This document shows positions 49,231-57,853 of a stretch of DNA of 64,000 nt, piece after piece. The position numbers and the translations under genes were made by a program. The DNA is taken from contig JACRJZ010000151.1 in assembly GCA_016219875.1 (NCBI GenBank), forward strand, positions 36,789 to 100,788, read 5' to 3'. The number at the start of each line of letters is the position of its first letter. Position 1 is the stretch's first letter. The notes beneath the pieces are model-generated. The model was not told where the DNA came from and ran no database searches. It saw nothing but the letters and a program-made list of their open reading frames with translations. This DNA is from Verrucomicrobiota bacterium. GTDB lineage: Bacteria; Verrucomicrobiota; Verrucomicrobiia; Limisphaerales; JACRJZ01.

Positions 49231-51012
49231 ATGCAGAATCATTTTCAAAATCTCGCTGGCGTCGTCGCCCTCGCGCTCTTCGGTGTAGCTGGATCGCTCC
49301 GCGCCGCGGAGTACGTCGTCGCCCAGAATCACTCCCAAGCCAGCGATGACCATCCCGGCACCCGCGACCGGCCGTGGAAGACGATCTCAAAGGCGGCCGC
49401 GCGCGTGGCCGCCAGCGATACCGTCGTGGTCCACGCCGGCACCTATCGCGAGCAGGTGCTGGTCAAGGCCAGCGGGACGGGCGAGCAGCCGATTCGCTTC
49501 GTCGCCGCGCCGGGGGACTGGGTTGTCGTGACGGGCGCGGATCGCTTGACCGGTTGGGCCAAGGCCGACGCCGCGCGCCCCATCTTCAGCGTCGCTTGGC
49601 CGCACAAGTTCATTCCCTGGAACCGGAGCATGACCCATCCCAACGACGAGTATCACGCGGTCATCGGGCGAGCCGAGCAAGTCATCGTGAATGGCTATCT
49701 TCTGCGGCAGGTGCTGGACCGCGAGCAACTCGCGCCGGGCACGTTCTTCGCCGATGTGACCAACCGGACCTTGTTCGCGTGGGACAGCGCCAACGGCGAC
49801 TTGAACAAGGCCGTCGTGGAGGCCTCGACACGGACGGAGATTCTCCGCGTCACCGGTGAACACGTCCACGTGCGCGGGTTCCGATTCCGATATGCCGCCA
49901 ACCGGGCCCAGGTGGGCGCGATCACGCTGGCGGGACGGCATGATGTTCTCGAAGACTGCGTCCTGGAGGACACGAACGCCCAGGGCGGGGATTTCCTGGC
50001 CGCGGACCAGACCGTGCGGCGCTGCGTGTTTCGCGGCCACGGTCAGTTCGGTTTTTCGGCCAACGGCGCCCACCGGTTGCTCTTCACCGAGTGTTTGGTG
50101 GAGCACAACAACACCAAAAACTTCGAGCGCGGGTGGGCCGCGGGCGGGACGAAGCTGGTGCTGTGCCGCGACGCGGTCATCGAGAAGAGCCGCTTCCTGC
50201 GCAACCGGGGACCGGGCGTCTGGTTCGACATCGGCAACGAGCACGGCACCGTGCGCCAATGCCTGATCGCCGATAACGACGATGCCGGCATCTTCTACGA
50301 AATTTCCTACGGCCTGCACGCCCACGACAACGTGCTCGTCGGAAACGGCTTCGCCGACACGCGCGGCGCGTGGGGAGCGCAAGCGGCGATCTGCCTGTCG
50401 AGCAGCCCAGGCTGCGTGGTGGAGCGCAACCTGATGGCCGGGAACCGCGAGGGGTTCAACTTCCGCGAGCAGTTGCGCACCACGCCCACCATCAGCAACC
50501 GCACCGAGCGCGCCGTGTGGAACCACGACGAGTTGATCCGGTCCAACCTCGTGGTCTGGAACCGCGACGCGCAGGTCGCCGGCTGGTTCGCGGTCGATGA
50601 CCGGCGTCATTGGCCGGCCGCGACCGTGAATCCCGCCGGGGCTTCACCCGCCGGCCGCGAGCGCGCCGCTGACTTGGCCGCCGACTACGTCGCGAAGAGC
50701 GCCGACGGCCAGCCGCAGAACCTGGCGTTGGAGAAACTGAACCTCCATTTTGAAGGCAACGTGTACTTCGCGGGGCCCGGACAGCGCCTATTCCAATGGG
50801 GGCCGCGGTGGACCGAGCACAAGTGGTTCGAGACGGTGGAAGCGTTTCGCGTGGCACTGGGCCTGGACCGCGGCGGCCGGACGCTCGAGCCGAAATTCGC
50901 CGACTGGCTCGCGCGCGACCTGCGGCTGGCTGCGAACGCAGACCCGGCGCTGCAGCGTTGTTATCCGCAAGGCGACGTGCCGGGCCTGGGGCCGAATCGA
51001 GAAGCCCGCTGA
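49231..51012 (+). CDS. Exported right-handed beta-helix protein
   Basis: The 593-residue product has a signal peptide (NLAGVVALALFGVAGSLRAA). A DUF1565-like start follows (DDHPGTRDRPWKTISKAAAR ... VVVHAGTYREQVLVK), the usual N-cap of bacterial parallel beta-helices. Helix coils run from about 70 to 460 (LEDCVLEDTNAQG, RRCVFRGHGQFGFSANGAHR, IEKSRFLRNRGPGVWFDIGN, VRQCLIADNDDAGIFYEISY). Such proteins often cleave or bind polysaccharides (pectate lyase-like), but no catalytic residues can be fixed here. The start is the ATG at 49231. Downstream is a family A repeat. Confidence 0.85.
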   Translation: MQNHFQNLAGVVALALFGVAGSLRAAEYVVAQNHSQASDDHPGTRDRPWKTISKAAARVAASDTVVVHAGTYREQVLVKASGTGEQPIRFVAAPGDWVVVTGADRLTGWAKADAARPIFSVAWPHKFIPWNRSMTHPNDEYHAVIGRAEQVIVNGYLLRQVLDREQLAPGTFFADVTNRTLFAWDSANGDLNKAVVEASTRTEILRVTGEHVHVRGFRFRYAANRAQVGAITLAGRHDVLEDCVLEDTNAQGGDFLAADQTVRRCVFRGHGQFGFSANGAHRLLFTECLVEHNNTKNFERGWAAGGTKLVLCRDAVIEKSRFLRNRGPGVWFDIGNEHGTVRQCLIADNDDAGIFYEISYGLHAHDNVLVGNGFADTRGAWGAQAAICLSSSPGCVVERNLMAGNREGFNFREQLRTTPTISNRTERAVWNHDELIRSNLVVWNRDAQVAGWFAVDDRRHWPAATVNPAGASPAGRERAADLAADYVAKSADGQPQNLALEKLNLHFEGNVYFAGPGQRLFQWGPRWTEHKWFETVEAFRVALGLDRGGRTLEPKFADWLARDLRLAANADPALQRCYPQGDVPGLGPNREAR

Positions 51013-51034
51013 CGCCCGAACTTCTTTCAGAACC

Positions 51035-51099
51035 GTAGCAGCCGACGTGAGGAGGCTCTGTTTCCATTGGAGTTTGAGCCTCCTCACGTCGGCTGCTAC
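51035..51099. repeat. Family A inverted repeat, copy 4
   Basis: Perfect 24-nt arms (51035-51058 and 51076-51099) flank the spacer TGTTTCCATTGGAGTTT, identical to copy 1. It lies between two converging genes, where it could serve as a two-way terminator. Flanks TTCTTTCAGAACC and GAGTTTTGAAATCGCCTCG match the family. Confidence 0.92.
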
Positions 51100-51132
51100 G
51101 GAGTTTTGAAATCGCCTCGCCCGAACGGGAAT

Positions 51133-52179
51133 TCAGTGAATTTTGGCGCAGAAGTTGGCGATGGCGATCGCTTCCGACGAGGTGCTGTTCAGCTTCTCCT
51201 TGAGGGGAGACGGCAGCAGATTTTGCAGCGCGCCCACACTGGTCACGTCTCCGATTTTGACCCGCGTCCAAGACGAGCCAAATCCATGCGGAGGATTGGC
51301 CAGGTCGTTCACGTAGATGAAATCGTTCCGACGGGGGTTCGGTTTCACACACGCGACGGCCCCGGTCATCTTCACCAACTCCTCGGCCACCATCTGACGA
51401 TCGTTGGTGTAGATGTGCGTCAGACAGGGGTCGTAGAACAAGCCTCCCCATTGGAGATAGTGGTGGCTGGAGAACAGGCAGGCTCCGTCGTAGTGGCCGG
51501 CGCGGTCCCGCACGTTGCCCCGCACGAGCGGGTCGTAGCAGGCATATTCCTTCTTGGCCAGGAAGTAGCCGTTGAACTGCGCGCGCGGCACGGCTTCGGT
51601 GCGCCCCAGGAGGGCCTTCAAAATGGTCTGCAAGGCGCCCGCGATACCGCCGCAAGGCACGGAGTTGGTCCGGCCCGCCAGGAGATCATCGCCGCCGAAT
51701 CCGCTCGTGGCGGAATACTGCCAATGCGCCCGGGCGTAGGTGACGAAGTTGTTGAACACCCGATCGACAATCACGTGCAACGACGTGCCCGCCAATTTCA
51801 ACTGAAGGATGTCGGTCGGCCGCGACAGGATGGCTTGCACCACGGGAGCGGCCGCGCCGAAGAAATCCAGCGCCTCCTTCGCCCGCCGCTTCAACTCTTC
51901 GACCGCCTCCTTGCGCTGCTTGGCCTGAAGGTCCAGGAAGCCCAGGCCCCGGAGCATGGCGTCACAGGCCAGGAAGAGTTCGAAGGCCGCCATCTGCTTG
52001 ACGAGGAAATCGGGGTCGAGTTCCACCTGTTGCGCGGCGGCCAAGGCCGCATCCACCTTGAGGATCGCTCCCGTGCGCGGCGCTCCCCGCACCGCGCTCA
52101 ACGTTTTCCAGGTTTCCAGGGAGGGCAACTTCGCCCGCCCCAACTTGAACCAAGTCCCAACATTGTCGTTCCAGGCCAT
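51133..52179 (-). CDS. Unrecognised protein with a possible Cys-His-Asp triad
   Basis: The family of this 348-residue protein is not recognised. There is no signal peptide or membrane helix. Residues 40-150 are helical (VDAALAAAQQVELDPDFLVK, EAVEELKRRAKEALDFFGAA). The second half has segments that resemble transglutaminase-like or papain-like cysteine enzymes. Cys176 heads a helix (NSVPCGGIAGALQTILKAL). His239/His240 begin a strand followed by a turn and Asp250 (SSHHYLQWGGLFYDPC). The order C-H-D and the short H-to-D spacing fit such a triad, but this is a motif-level inference. It stands alone between two family A repeats. A cysteine protease, a deamidase or a toxin-like effector are possible; no immunity-type gene is seen next to it. 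Confidence 0.7.
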   Translation of the reverse strand: MAWNDNVGTWFKLGRAKLPSLETWKTLSAVRGAPRTGAILKVDAALAAAQQVELDPDFLVKQMAAFELFLACDAMLRGLGFLDLQAKQRKEAVEELKRRAKEALDFFGAAAPVVQAILSRPTDILQLKLAGTSLHVIVDRVFNNFVTYARAHWQYSATSGFGGDDLLAGRTNSVPCGGIAGALQTILKALLGRTEAVPRAQFNGYFLAKKEYACYDPLVRGNVRDRAGHYDGACLFSSHHYLQWGGLFYDPCLTHIYTNDRQMVAEELVKMTGAVACVKPNPRRNDFIYVNDLANPPHGFGSSWTRVKIGDVTSVGALQNLLPSPLKEKLNSTSSEAIAIANFCAKIH

Positions 52180-52307
52180 AGGGTTTCCTTTCGAGACTGT
52201 TTATTGGTGTTGCGACGGAAGAACCCTAGTGGCCGAGGCTGATGAATACAAGGAGCAATCTCACCTCAATCCCAATCACCCACGGTGGATTCGAGAATCC
52301 CTGGATC

Positions 52308-52380
52308 GTAGCAGCCGACGTGAGGAGGCTCTGTTTTCAAATCCGAAATCTAGACAGAGCCTCCTCACGTCGGCTGCTAC
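52308..52380. repeat. Family A inverted repeat, copy 5
   Basis: Perfect 24-nt arms (52308-52331 and 52357-52380) flank a 25-nt spacer of different sequence (TTTTCAAATCCGAAATCTAG). It lies between the start of the unrecognised 51133-52179 gene and the end of the cotH-like gene. Confidence 0.92.
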
Positions 52381-52405
52381 GCTAACTTGAATCAGCCCCG
52401 CCAAA

Positions 52406-54556
52406 TCACCTCGCGAGCTTCTTGATCTCCGCGTGGTTCAGCAAGTAGGCGCGGCGGCGGTCGGCGAAGCTTTTCAGACTGATCTCCCGGCCCGGACCAC
52501 GAAGGCTTTCGGCCGGAGGGTCCGCAGCCACGCCTTTCTCAAACGCCTCGAAGGACGAGAGCTTGCGCGTGTCGGCTTTCACCGCGTCGGCAATCAGCGC
52601 CTGATACTGCTGGACGCGCGGGCTGAGTTTATTCCAATCGAGTTGCGTCTCGGCGATCTCGCGGACGTAGCCGAGGTAGCGCGTCCGCAGCGCCGGCACG
52701 GCGAGAAGTTTGGAGAGGAGCGGTTTGCTGGAGTCGTTGGCCGCAATGAGCGGATCGAGTTCGACGCCGTTCACGCGCGGACCGCCGCCGAAGCCGGCGC
52801 CACCCGGTCCGCGCCGACCTGTCTGTCCGCCAGCAGGACCGCCCGGCCCGCCGAAGTCCGGCCGAACCAGAGCGCCGCTCAGCCCGACGCGAAGCTTCTC
52901 TTCGTTCAGCGAGCCGGCTTTGTCGGCGTCCCACTCGGTGAACCATTTCGCAAACGTGTTCTTGAGCTCGGCGCGAGTCAGGAGGCCGTCCTTGTTCCCA
53001 TCGCCCGCCACGAAGAAGCCGCGTCCCACGAACATCGCGGGGCCAAATCCGTCGCGCCCGCCGCGTGCGCCCAATCCCTGCTGGCCTGGCGGCGGAGGCA
53101 GGACGTCGGCGAGGTTTGCCGTGAACTGCTCCAGCGTGAGCTTGCCAGCTTTGTCCGGGTCCAGTTTATCAAACCACGCGTCGGCCAACGCGGTGAATTC
53201 CTCTTTCACAAGTTTGCCGTCGCGGTTCTTGTCCGCCTGCTCAACAAGTACTGGCGCAAGAAACATCCCCGGCCCGAATCCGCCCGGCCCTCCTGGACCG
53301 CCCGGCCCGCCGCCGAAGCCAGGTCCGCCCGGCAGGCTGAAGGTTTCGTTCGCGTCGTACGGGAGGAGGTGGAACCGGCCCTTCTCTTCCTGATAAATGT
53401 CGTAGTCGCTGGTGCGGACCCAATAGCCGTCGTTGTTGATGAGCGCATTCTCCAGCGCCAGAAACTTGAGCGCGCCGTCGATGTCGAGCAGCGGCGTCAG
53501 CGCCGCCTCCAGTTTGTCGGGGGAGGTTTCGTTCAAGACGCGGCAGAGCTTGATGAGATCGGCCCAGGACTTCGGGTCTTCCTTGGATTTGATCTCGTAA
53601 ATGCCCCGGTAAGCGGCGACGTCGTCGCCCAGGCTCGCCAAGCTCCCGCGCCCCCGCGGGCTGCCGGGCACTTTCCAGCGGGCGCCTTTCTTGGTGCCGA
53701 ACCATTCTTGGACGAAGTCCTTGTTGAACTGCTGCACGCTCACGTACACGCCCCAGCTTTCGCCGTTGATGACCACGCGCAAGAGGTTGGCTTTGGGGGC
53801 CGGGAGGTATTCGCGGGCGATGTCGAAGTAGAGGACTGTCCGCAGGAAGGTGGGGTCCCCATGCGAGTTCAGCAGATTGAGCGTGCGATAGCCGCCGACG
53901 TTTTGGTTCGGATGAACCAAGTCAAGCGAGAGGTTCAGCGAGCGTTTGCGCCCGCTGCCCAGCATCATGTAAGAGGACGCGCCGCGAAAGTGGACGCCCA
54001 CGTCAGAGTAGTTCCTGCCGTCCACGGTGAGCTTGGCCGGCACGTCGATGTCCGTTCCGTGGAAGGCTTCCAGTTCTTTTTCCCAGTCGGCGTTCTCGAA
54101 TTCCAAAAAGACCGTGCGCAGCACATTCGAGGCGTAGAGCGGTGCTTCCGGGAATGACTTCACGTCTGCCGGCGACACGCGCGGGCCGGGTTGGGCCGGC
54201 TCCTGGCTGTCGCCGCGTGGGCCGAAACCGCCGCGCCGTCCGCCGGGGCCGCCCCGTCGCCGGTCCGCGCCCTGCTGGCTCAGGAACTCGCGCGCGGCTT
54301 TGCGCTCGTCGTTGTTGAGCCACTTGTCGCCGTTCCGGTCGAACTGTTTCACCAGTTCTCGCTTCGGTTGCATCATGCCGCCCGGACCACCGGGGCCGGG
54401 ACCGAATCCGCCCGGGCCGAACGGCGGAGGCCCATCGAAGTCCGGGCCGCCGTCACCTGGAGGCGGCGCTTCGGAAGGCTGAGCCAGCACGGACAACGCG
54501 TTCCCAAGGGCCAGGGCCAGCGCGATGGATTGGAGGTGAGTGGAGCGAAGTTTCAT
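52406..54556 (-). CDS. Exported CotH-kinase-family protein with EF-hand loops
   Basis: The 716-residue product has a signal peptide (HLQSIALALALGNALSVLAQ). A Gly/Pro-rich segment and one EF-hand (DRNGDKWLNNDE) lead into the CotH domain at about 150-420. Its blocks are GVHFRGASSYMML, KRSLNLSLDL, NLLNSHGDPTFLRTVLYFDI, INGESWGVYVSVQQFNKDF and YDIYQEEKGRFHLLPYDANE. EF-hand loops follow (DKNRDGKLVKEE, DPDKAGKLTLEQ, DGNKDGLLTRAE, DADKAGSLNEEK), embedded in Gly/Pro-rich linkers. CotH domains are atypical protein kinases that phosphorylate exported proteins in spores and elsewhere. It begins a gene set with DUF4956 and VTC genes, a known recurring association. The ATG at 54556 opens the signal peptide. 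Confidence 0.9.
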   Translation of the reverse strand: MKLRSTHLQSIALALALGNALSVLAQPSEAPPPGDGGPDFDGPPPFGPGGFGPGPGGPGGMMQPKRELVKQFDRNGDKWLNNDERKAAREFLSQQGADRRRGGPGGRRGGFGPRGDSQEPAQPGPRVSPADVKSFPEAPLYASNVLRTVFLEFENADWEKELEAFHGTDIDVPAKLTVDGRNYSDVGVHFRGASSYMMLGSGRKRSLNLSLDLVHPNQNVGGYRTLNLLNSHGDPTFLRTVLYFDIAREYLPAPKANLLRVVINGESWGVYVSVQQFNKDFVQEWFGTKKGARWKVPGSPRGRGSLASLGDDVAAYRGIYEIKSKEDPKSWADLIKLCRVLNETSPDKLEAALTPLLDIDGALKFLALENALINNDGYWVRTSDYDIYQEEKGRFHLLPYDANETFSLPGGPGFGGGPGGPGGPGGFGPGMFLAPVLVEQADKNRDGKLVKEEFTALADAWFDKLDPDKAGKLTLEQFTANLADVLPPPPGQQGLGARGGRDGFGPAMFVGRGFFVAGDGNKDGLLTRAELKNTFAKWFTEWDADKAGSLNEEKLRVGLSGALVRPDFGGPGGPAGGQTGRRGPGGAGFGGGPRVNGVELDPLIAANDSSKPLLSKLLAVPALRTRYLGYVREIAETQLDWNKLSPRVQQYQALIADAVKADTRKLSSFEAFEKGVAADPPAESLRGPGREISLKSFADRRRAYLLNHAEIKKLAR

Positions 54557-54597
54557 AGAGAGGCGGGGTGGTTTGTTTTGTGAGAATCGGGGGGATG

Positions 54598-55284
54598 TCA
54601 ATCCTGGTCCAAGCCACGGCGCTGGAACTCGACGCGTTGCACGCCCTCAAGGCGGTTCAACGCTTTCACCAGTTCGTCGGGCGAGCCGTTGGGGCGCAGG
54701 CGGGTTTCGTAGGTGACCTCGAGCGAAAGGCCTTGTTTGGCGGTGGCCACGGACATCAATTCGCGCTCCTGGAGATGCGCCTCAAGGGTGGCGCCGAGCA
54801 GTTGGTCCAGGTCGTGGTCCAGTCCGACGCGCAGACTCAACAGGGAGGCCGGTTGCACGGCGCTGAAGACCTTGGCCCGGGCCATCATCAAATACGCGGC
54901 GAAGCCGACGACGCCGATGCCGATGAGGCCCACCCACAGGTCTTGCGCGCCCACCGCCATGCCGACCACGACGGCGAAGATGACGTAGGCCGTGTCCTGC
55001 GTGTCCCGCACCACCGTCCGAAAACGGACAATCGAAAGCGCGCCCACCAGACTGAAGGCGCGGGCAATGTTGTCCCCAATGACCTGCGTCACCATCGCGA
55101 TCAGGATTGCGAGCAGCACCAGCGTCACGGGGAACGACGCGGAAATCCCAGCGCCTTGGCGCGTGCGGCGGTAAATCCACGCGACCACCGCGCCCAGCAC
55201 CGAGGCGATGAGCAGCCGGGCCAGCACGTCCAGCGGAGCGATGTGAGAGCCGTTGACGAACGGGGCTTTCAGGAAGTCAGGCAT
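54598..55284 (-). CDS. DUF4956 membrane protein
   Basis: The 228-residue product has four membrane helices in the first 135 residues (about 22-40, 50-68, 100-115 and 117-133). The conserved cytoplasmic segment GDNIARAFSLVGALSIVRFR lies between helices two and three. A ferredoxin-like soluble C-terminal domain (about 160-228) follows. This is the DUF4956 plan. These proteins are usually found beside VTC-type polyphosphate polymerases and CotH proteins, as here: the VTC gene overlaps the 5' end by 8 nt and cotH follows 41 bp downstream. A role in moving or holding a polymer product is an inference. Confidence 0.9.
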   Translation of the reverse strand: MPDFLKAPFVNGSHIAPLDVLARLLIASVLGAVVAWIYRRTRQGAGISASFPVTLVLLAILIAMVTQVIGDNIARAFSLVGALSIVRFRTVVRDTQDTAYVIFAVVVGMAVGAQDLWVGLIGIGVVGFAAYLMMARAKVFSAVQPASLLSLRVGLDHDLDQLLGATLEAHLQERELMSVATAKQGLSLEVTYETRLRPNGSPDELVKALNRLEGVQRVEFQRRGLDQD

Positions 55285-56149
55285 AGGGCAAAACCTCTTT
55301 CATAGCTGTAGCAGCCGACGTGAGGAGGCTCTGACTCGCTTCTGATTTCTGACCTCTGACTGGAGCCTCCTCACGTCGGCTGCTACAAGATCCTGAAATC
55401 GCCTCGGCCGTGTCCGCCAGATTCCGTTCAGGGAAACCGGTCGCGGTTTCGCGCGCCAAGCCCAGCTTGATGGCGGCCAGCCGATACTTGGAAAATGGCT
55501 GCGCCTCCAGCGCGAACTCCTCCACAAGGTATTTGAACAGGGCCGGCATCTCGTGACGGAACTTCAACTCAAGGATGATCCGATCTTCAGACAGCCGCGC
55601 GCCTTCCTGCGCGCCGAACCGCACCCCGCCCACGCGCACGGCGCGCAGGTCGTCGTCCAGCGTCAACCGAATGGGACCGCGTCGGGTCATCGCTACGCGC
55701 GCCGTCCGGCGGTAAGAAATCTGGCAGACCGGTTTCAAGCTCCGCGCGAGGAGGCGGCGATGAAACCAGCAGCCCGCCCAGCCGCGCTGGACCTCAGCTT
55801 CCGCCAGGCGCTCCAGTTCGTCCAGCGTGACGAGGGAGCGCCGTTTGGCCAGCAACCCGCGCGTCTTGAGCTTGCGCTCCAGGAAGACGACTTCGCTGGC
55901 GCCGTACCGCCGGATGCGGCACTTGCCGCGGCCAAAGGAACCGCGGCGGTGGAACACGTCAAACCGCGCCGTGTCGAAGTAGAGGCTCGTGATCGGATAC
56001 GCGTCGCCCGTCTCGCACTGCGCGTGGGGATCAGGCGCGAGCCGGGCGCGCGCCCAATCGCGGATTTGGGCGGCCAGCGCCGGGCGGACCAGGAACTTGA
56101 TCTCCGAGGCGAACTCGCGGTTCTCGCGCATGTCCGTCGAGGGCGACAT
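55277..56149 (-). CDS. VTC-domain polyphosphate polymerase-like protein with a repeat-encoded tail
   Basis: The VTC domain covers about residues 10-245 of 290. It has the tunnel-type pattern: N-terminal EFASEIKFLVRP, YPITSLYFDT, CRIRRYG, VFLERKLKTRG, SYRRTARVA, IRLTLDDDLR and IILELKFRHEMP ending FSKYRLAAIKLG. Basic residues and the Glu of ExK strands line the polymerase tunnel in known members, which make polyphosphate from ATP. The last 35-40 residues (SCSSRREEAPVRGQKSEASQ and on) are encoded by a family A repeat that lies in frame over the 3' end, so the natural C-terminus has been replaced. The gene overlaps the DUF4956 start by 8 nt. Confidence 0.88.
   Translation of the reverse strand: MSPSTDMRENREFASEIKFLVRPALAAQIRDWARARLAPDPHAQCETGDAYPITSLYFDTARFDVFHRRGSFGRGKCRIRRYGASEVVFLERKLKTRGLLAKRRSLVTLDELERLAEAEVQRGWAGCWFHRRLLARSLKPVCQISYRRTARVAMTRRGPIRLTLDDDLRAVRVGGVRFGAQEGARLSEDRIILELKFRHEMPALFKYLVEEFALEAQPFSKYRLAAIKLGLARETATGFPERNLADTAEAISGSCSSRREEAPVRGQKSEASQSLLTSAATAMKEVLPYA
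55308..55386. repeat. Family A inverted repeat, copy 6, inside the VTC gene
   Basis: Perfect 24-nt arms (55308-55331 and 55363-55386) flank a 31-nt spacer with TCTGATTTCTGACCTCTGAC. It forms the last coding part of the VTC gene; the stop codon lies beyond it. Flanks CTCTTTCATAG and ATCCTGAAATCGCCTCGG match the family. Confidence 0.92.
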
Positions 56150-56326
56150 GATCTCAGCGGGGCTGAAGACTCGCCGCGGCCGTCCGCGTGGTTGCGGGAG
56201 GCCGGGCTTCGGTTCTCGTGCTCAAGCGTTTCACGCGGCCACGATAAACGAGGGCCGATTAAGATGCCGTTAAGGCTGGCCGGTTTTGCGTGCAATTCGG
56301 ACATCCGCATCGTGGCGGACGGTCCG

Positions 56327-56365
56327 CCGACAAGCATGTCGGCGCTACGGCAGGCTAAAGCCTGC
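56327..56365. repeat. Family C hairpin units
   Basis: GCCGACAAGCATGTCGGC and GCAGGCTAAAGCCTGC are adjacent hairpins, like those at 37255-37340 and 48902-49102. They lie in the 354-bp divergent gap (56150-56503) between the VTC and oxidoreductase genes. I see no gene in this gap; the promoters of both genes should be there. Confidence 0.75.
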
Positions 56366-56503
56366 GCTACGGCGGCGGTATCCGGTTGCGCCCAGCCGGG
56401 ACTTTGACACGAAGTTCTGCTTGCTTGGCACCCTCCCCGAAATCACCATGAACACGCGCCCGGTTTCTTTCGTCGAGAATCCGAACGCGCAAACACGACA
56501 TTT

Positions 56504-57817
56504 ATGACCAACGCCAATCAAGTCCGCCGCGGCGACCCCCACTCCCGCGCCGCAGTTTCCAACCGCCGCCAATTCCTCACCACCGCCATGAAAGCCGGCG
56601 CCTTGCTGGCGGCGCCGCTTATCGTGCCCGGCGCCGTGCTGGGCAAGGACGGCGGGGTGGCGCCCAGCGAGAGGATTCGCCTCGGCGGCATCGGCATCGG
56701 CAATCGCGGCTCTTACGTGCTGAGTTGTTTTCTGCACGAAGCGGACGTGCAGTTCGTGGCCATCGCCGACGTGAAAGAAACGCGCCGGCAGTCGGTCAAG
56801 AAGTTGGCCGACGCCAAGTATGGCAACACGGACTGCGCCATGTATCGCGACCAGCGCGACTTGCTGGCCCGCGATGACATCGACGCCGTGCTCATCGCGA
56901 CCGGCCCGAACTGGCACGCCACGGCGTCCATGCTCGCCGCCAACGCCGGCAAAGATGTCTATTGCGAGAAGCCCTGCACCAAGAACATTTCCCAGAGCCT
57001 CGCGCTGGCGGAAACTTTCCGCCGCACCGGCCGGATTTTCCAGGCGGGCACGCAACGGCGCAGCTTGCCGAATTTCGTCTTCTCCATCGAACTCGCCCGC
57101 CAGGGCAAGCTGGGCAAGCTCCACACGCTCTACGCGCATCCCGCCGGCCTGCACACCGTCAGCAGCGGCTGGCTGCCGGGCGAGGATGAGCCGCCCAAGG
57201 AACAGGTGGACTGGGACCTTTACCTCGGTCCCGCAGCCTGGCGGCCCTTCAACAAGAAACTCCTCGACGGTTTCAACTTCGAGAAAGGCGGCGGCATGAC
57301 CGGCGGCGGCTGCCTCGAATGGGGTTCGCATTGCGTCGATCTCTGCCAGTGGGCGAACGACGCCGACAACACGGCCCCGGTGGAATACGAACCGAAGGAT
57401 GGCAAGCTGTTTGCCCGTTACCCGAACGGCGTGCAACTGATTCTCCGCAACGACGGCTGGCTTCCGCTCGGCTCCTGCCCGGTGCGCTTCGAGGGCGAAA
57501 CCGGCTGGGTGGAAACCGGCGACAACGGCGACATCGTCGCCAGCTCGGAATCGTTGCTCGCCGGCAAGGGGCAGAAGATCGGCGGCTACCCGGCGGACTT
57601 CCACGTGCGTGACTTCCTGGAGTGCGTGAAGTCCCGCGGCCGGACGAGGGCCAACGCCGACGCCGCCTGCTGGGCGCACATCGCCTGTCACGCCGCCAAC
57701 ATCTCGCTCTTCCTGAACCGGAAGGTGACGTTCGACGTGAAGAAGTGCGAGTTCATCGGCGACGAACAAGCCAACCGGTTGCGCTCCGAGGCGCTGCGCG
57801 AACCGTGGCGGATTTGA
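56504..57817 (+). CDS. Tat-exported Gfo/Idh/MocA-family oxidoreductase
   Basis: The 437-residue product has a twin-arginine signal (NRRQFLTTAMKAGALLAAPL). A Rossmann NAD(P) domain follows, with GGIGIGNRGSYVL, the IADV turn and ATGPNWHA. The family's catalytic-site segment is CEKPCTKN (EKP motif). The C-terminal beta-sheet domain has GGCLEWGSHCVDLCQWAND. Such exported enzymes act on sugars or inositol-like polyols, and many work in polysaccharide use with tightly bound cofactor; the substrate is not given by sequence. The HEAT-repeat gene 36 bp downstream is probably cotranscribed. Confidence 0.92.
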   Translation: MTNANQVRRGDPHSRAAVSNRRQFLTTAMKAGALLAAPLIVPGAVLGKDGGVAPSERIRLGGIGIGNRGSYVLSCFLHEADVQFVAIADVKETRRQSVKKLADAKYGNTDCAMYRDQRDLLARDDIDAVLIATGPNWHATASMLAANAGKDVYCEKPCTKNISQSLALAETFRRTGRIFQAGTQRRSLPNFVFSIELARQGKLGKLHTLYAHPAGLHTVSSGWLPGEDEPPKEQVDWDLYLGPAAWRPFNKKLLDGFNFEKGGGMTGGGCLEWGSHCVDLCQWANDADNTAPVEYEPKDGKLFARYPNGVQLILRNDGWLPLGSCPVRFEGETGWVETGDNGDIVASSESLLAGKGQKIGGYPADFHVRDFLECVKSRGRTRANADAACWAHIACHAANISLFLNRKVTFDVKKCEFIGDEQANRLRSEALREPWRI

Positions 57818-57853
57818 TCGACAGACCCTTCAACGCTTAACGACAAGACTCCC

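Noticed and set aside
56345..57769. 474-codon minus-strand frame over the oxidoreductase
   Set aside because: Shadow of the Gfo/Idh/MocA gene, which has a Tat signal and an EKP motif.
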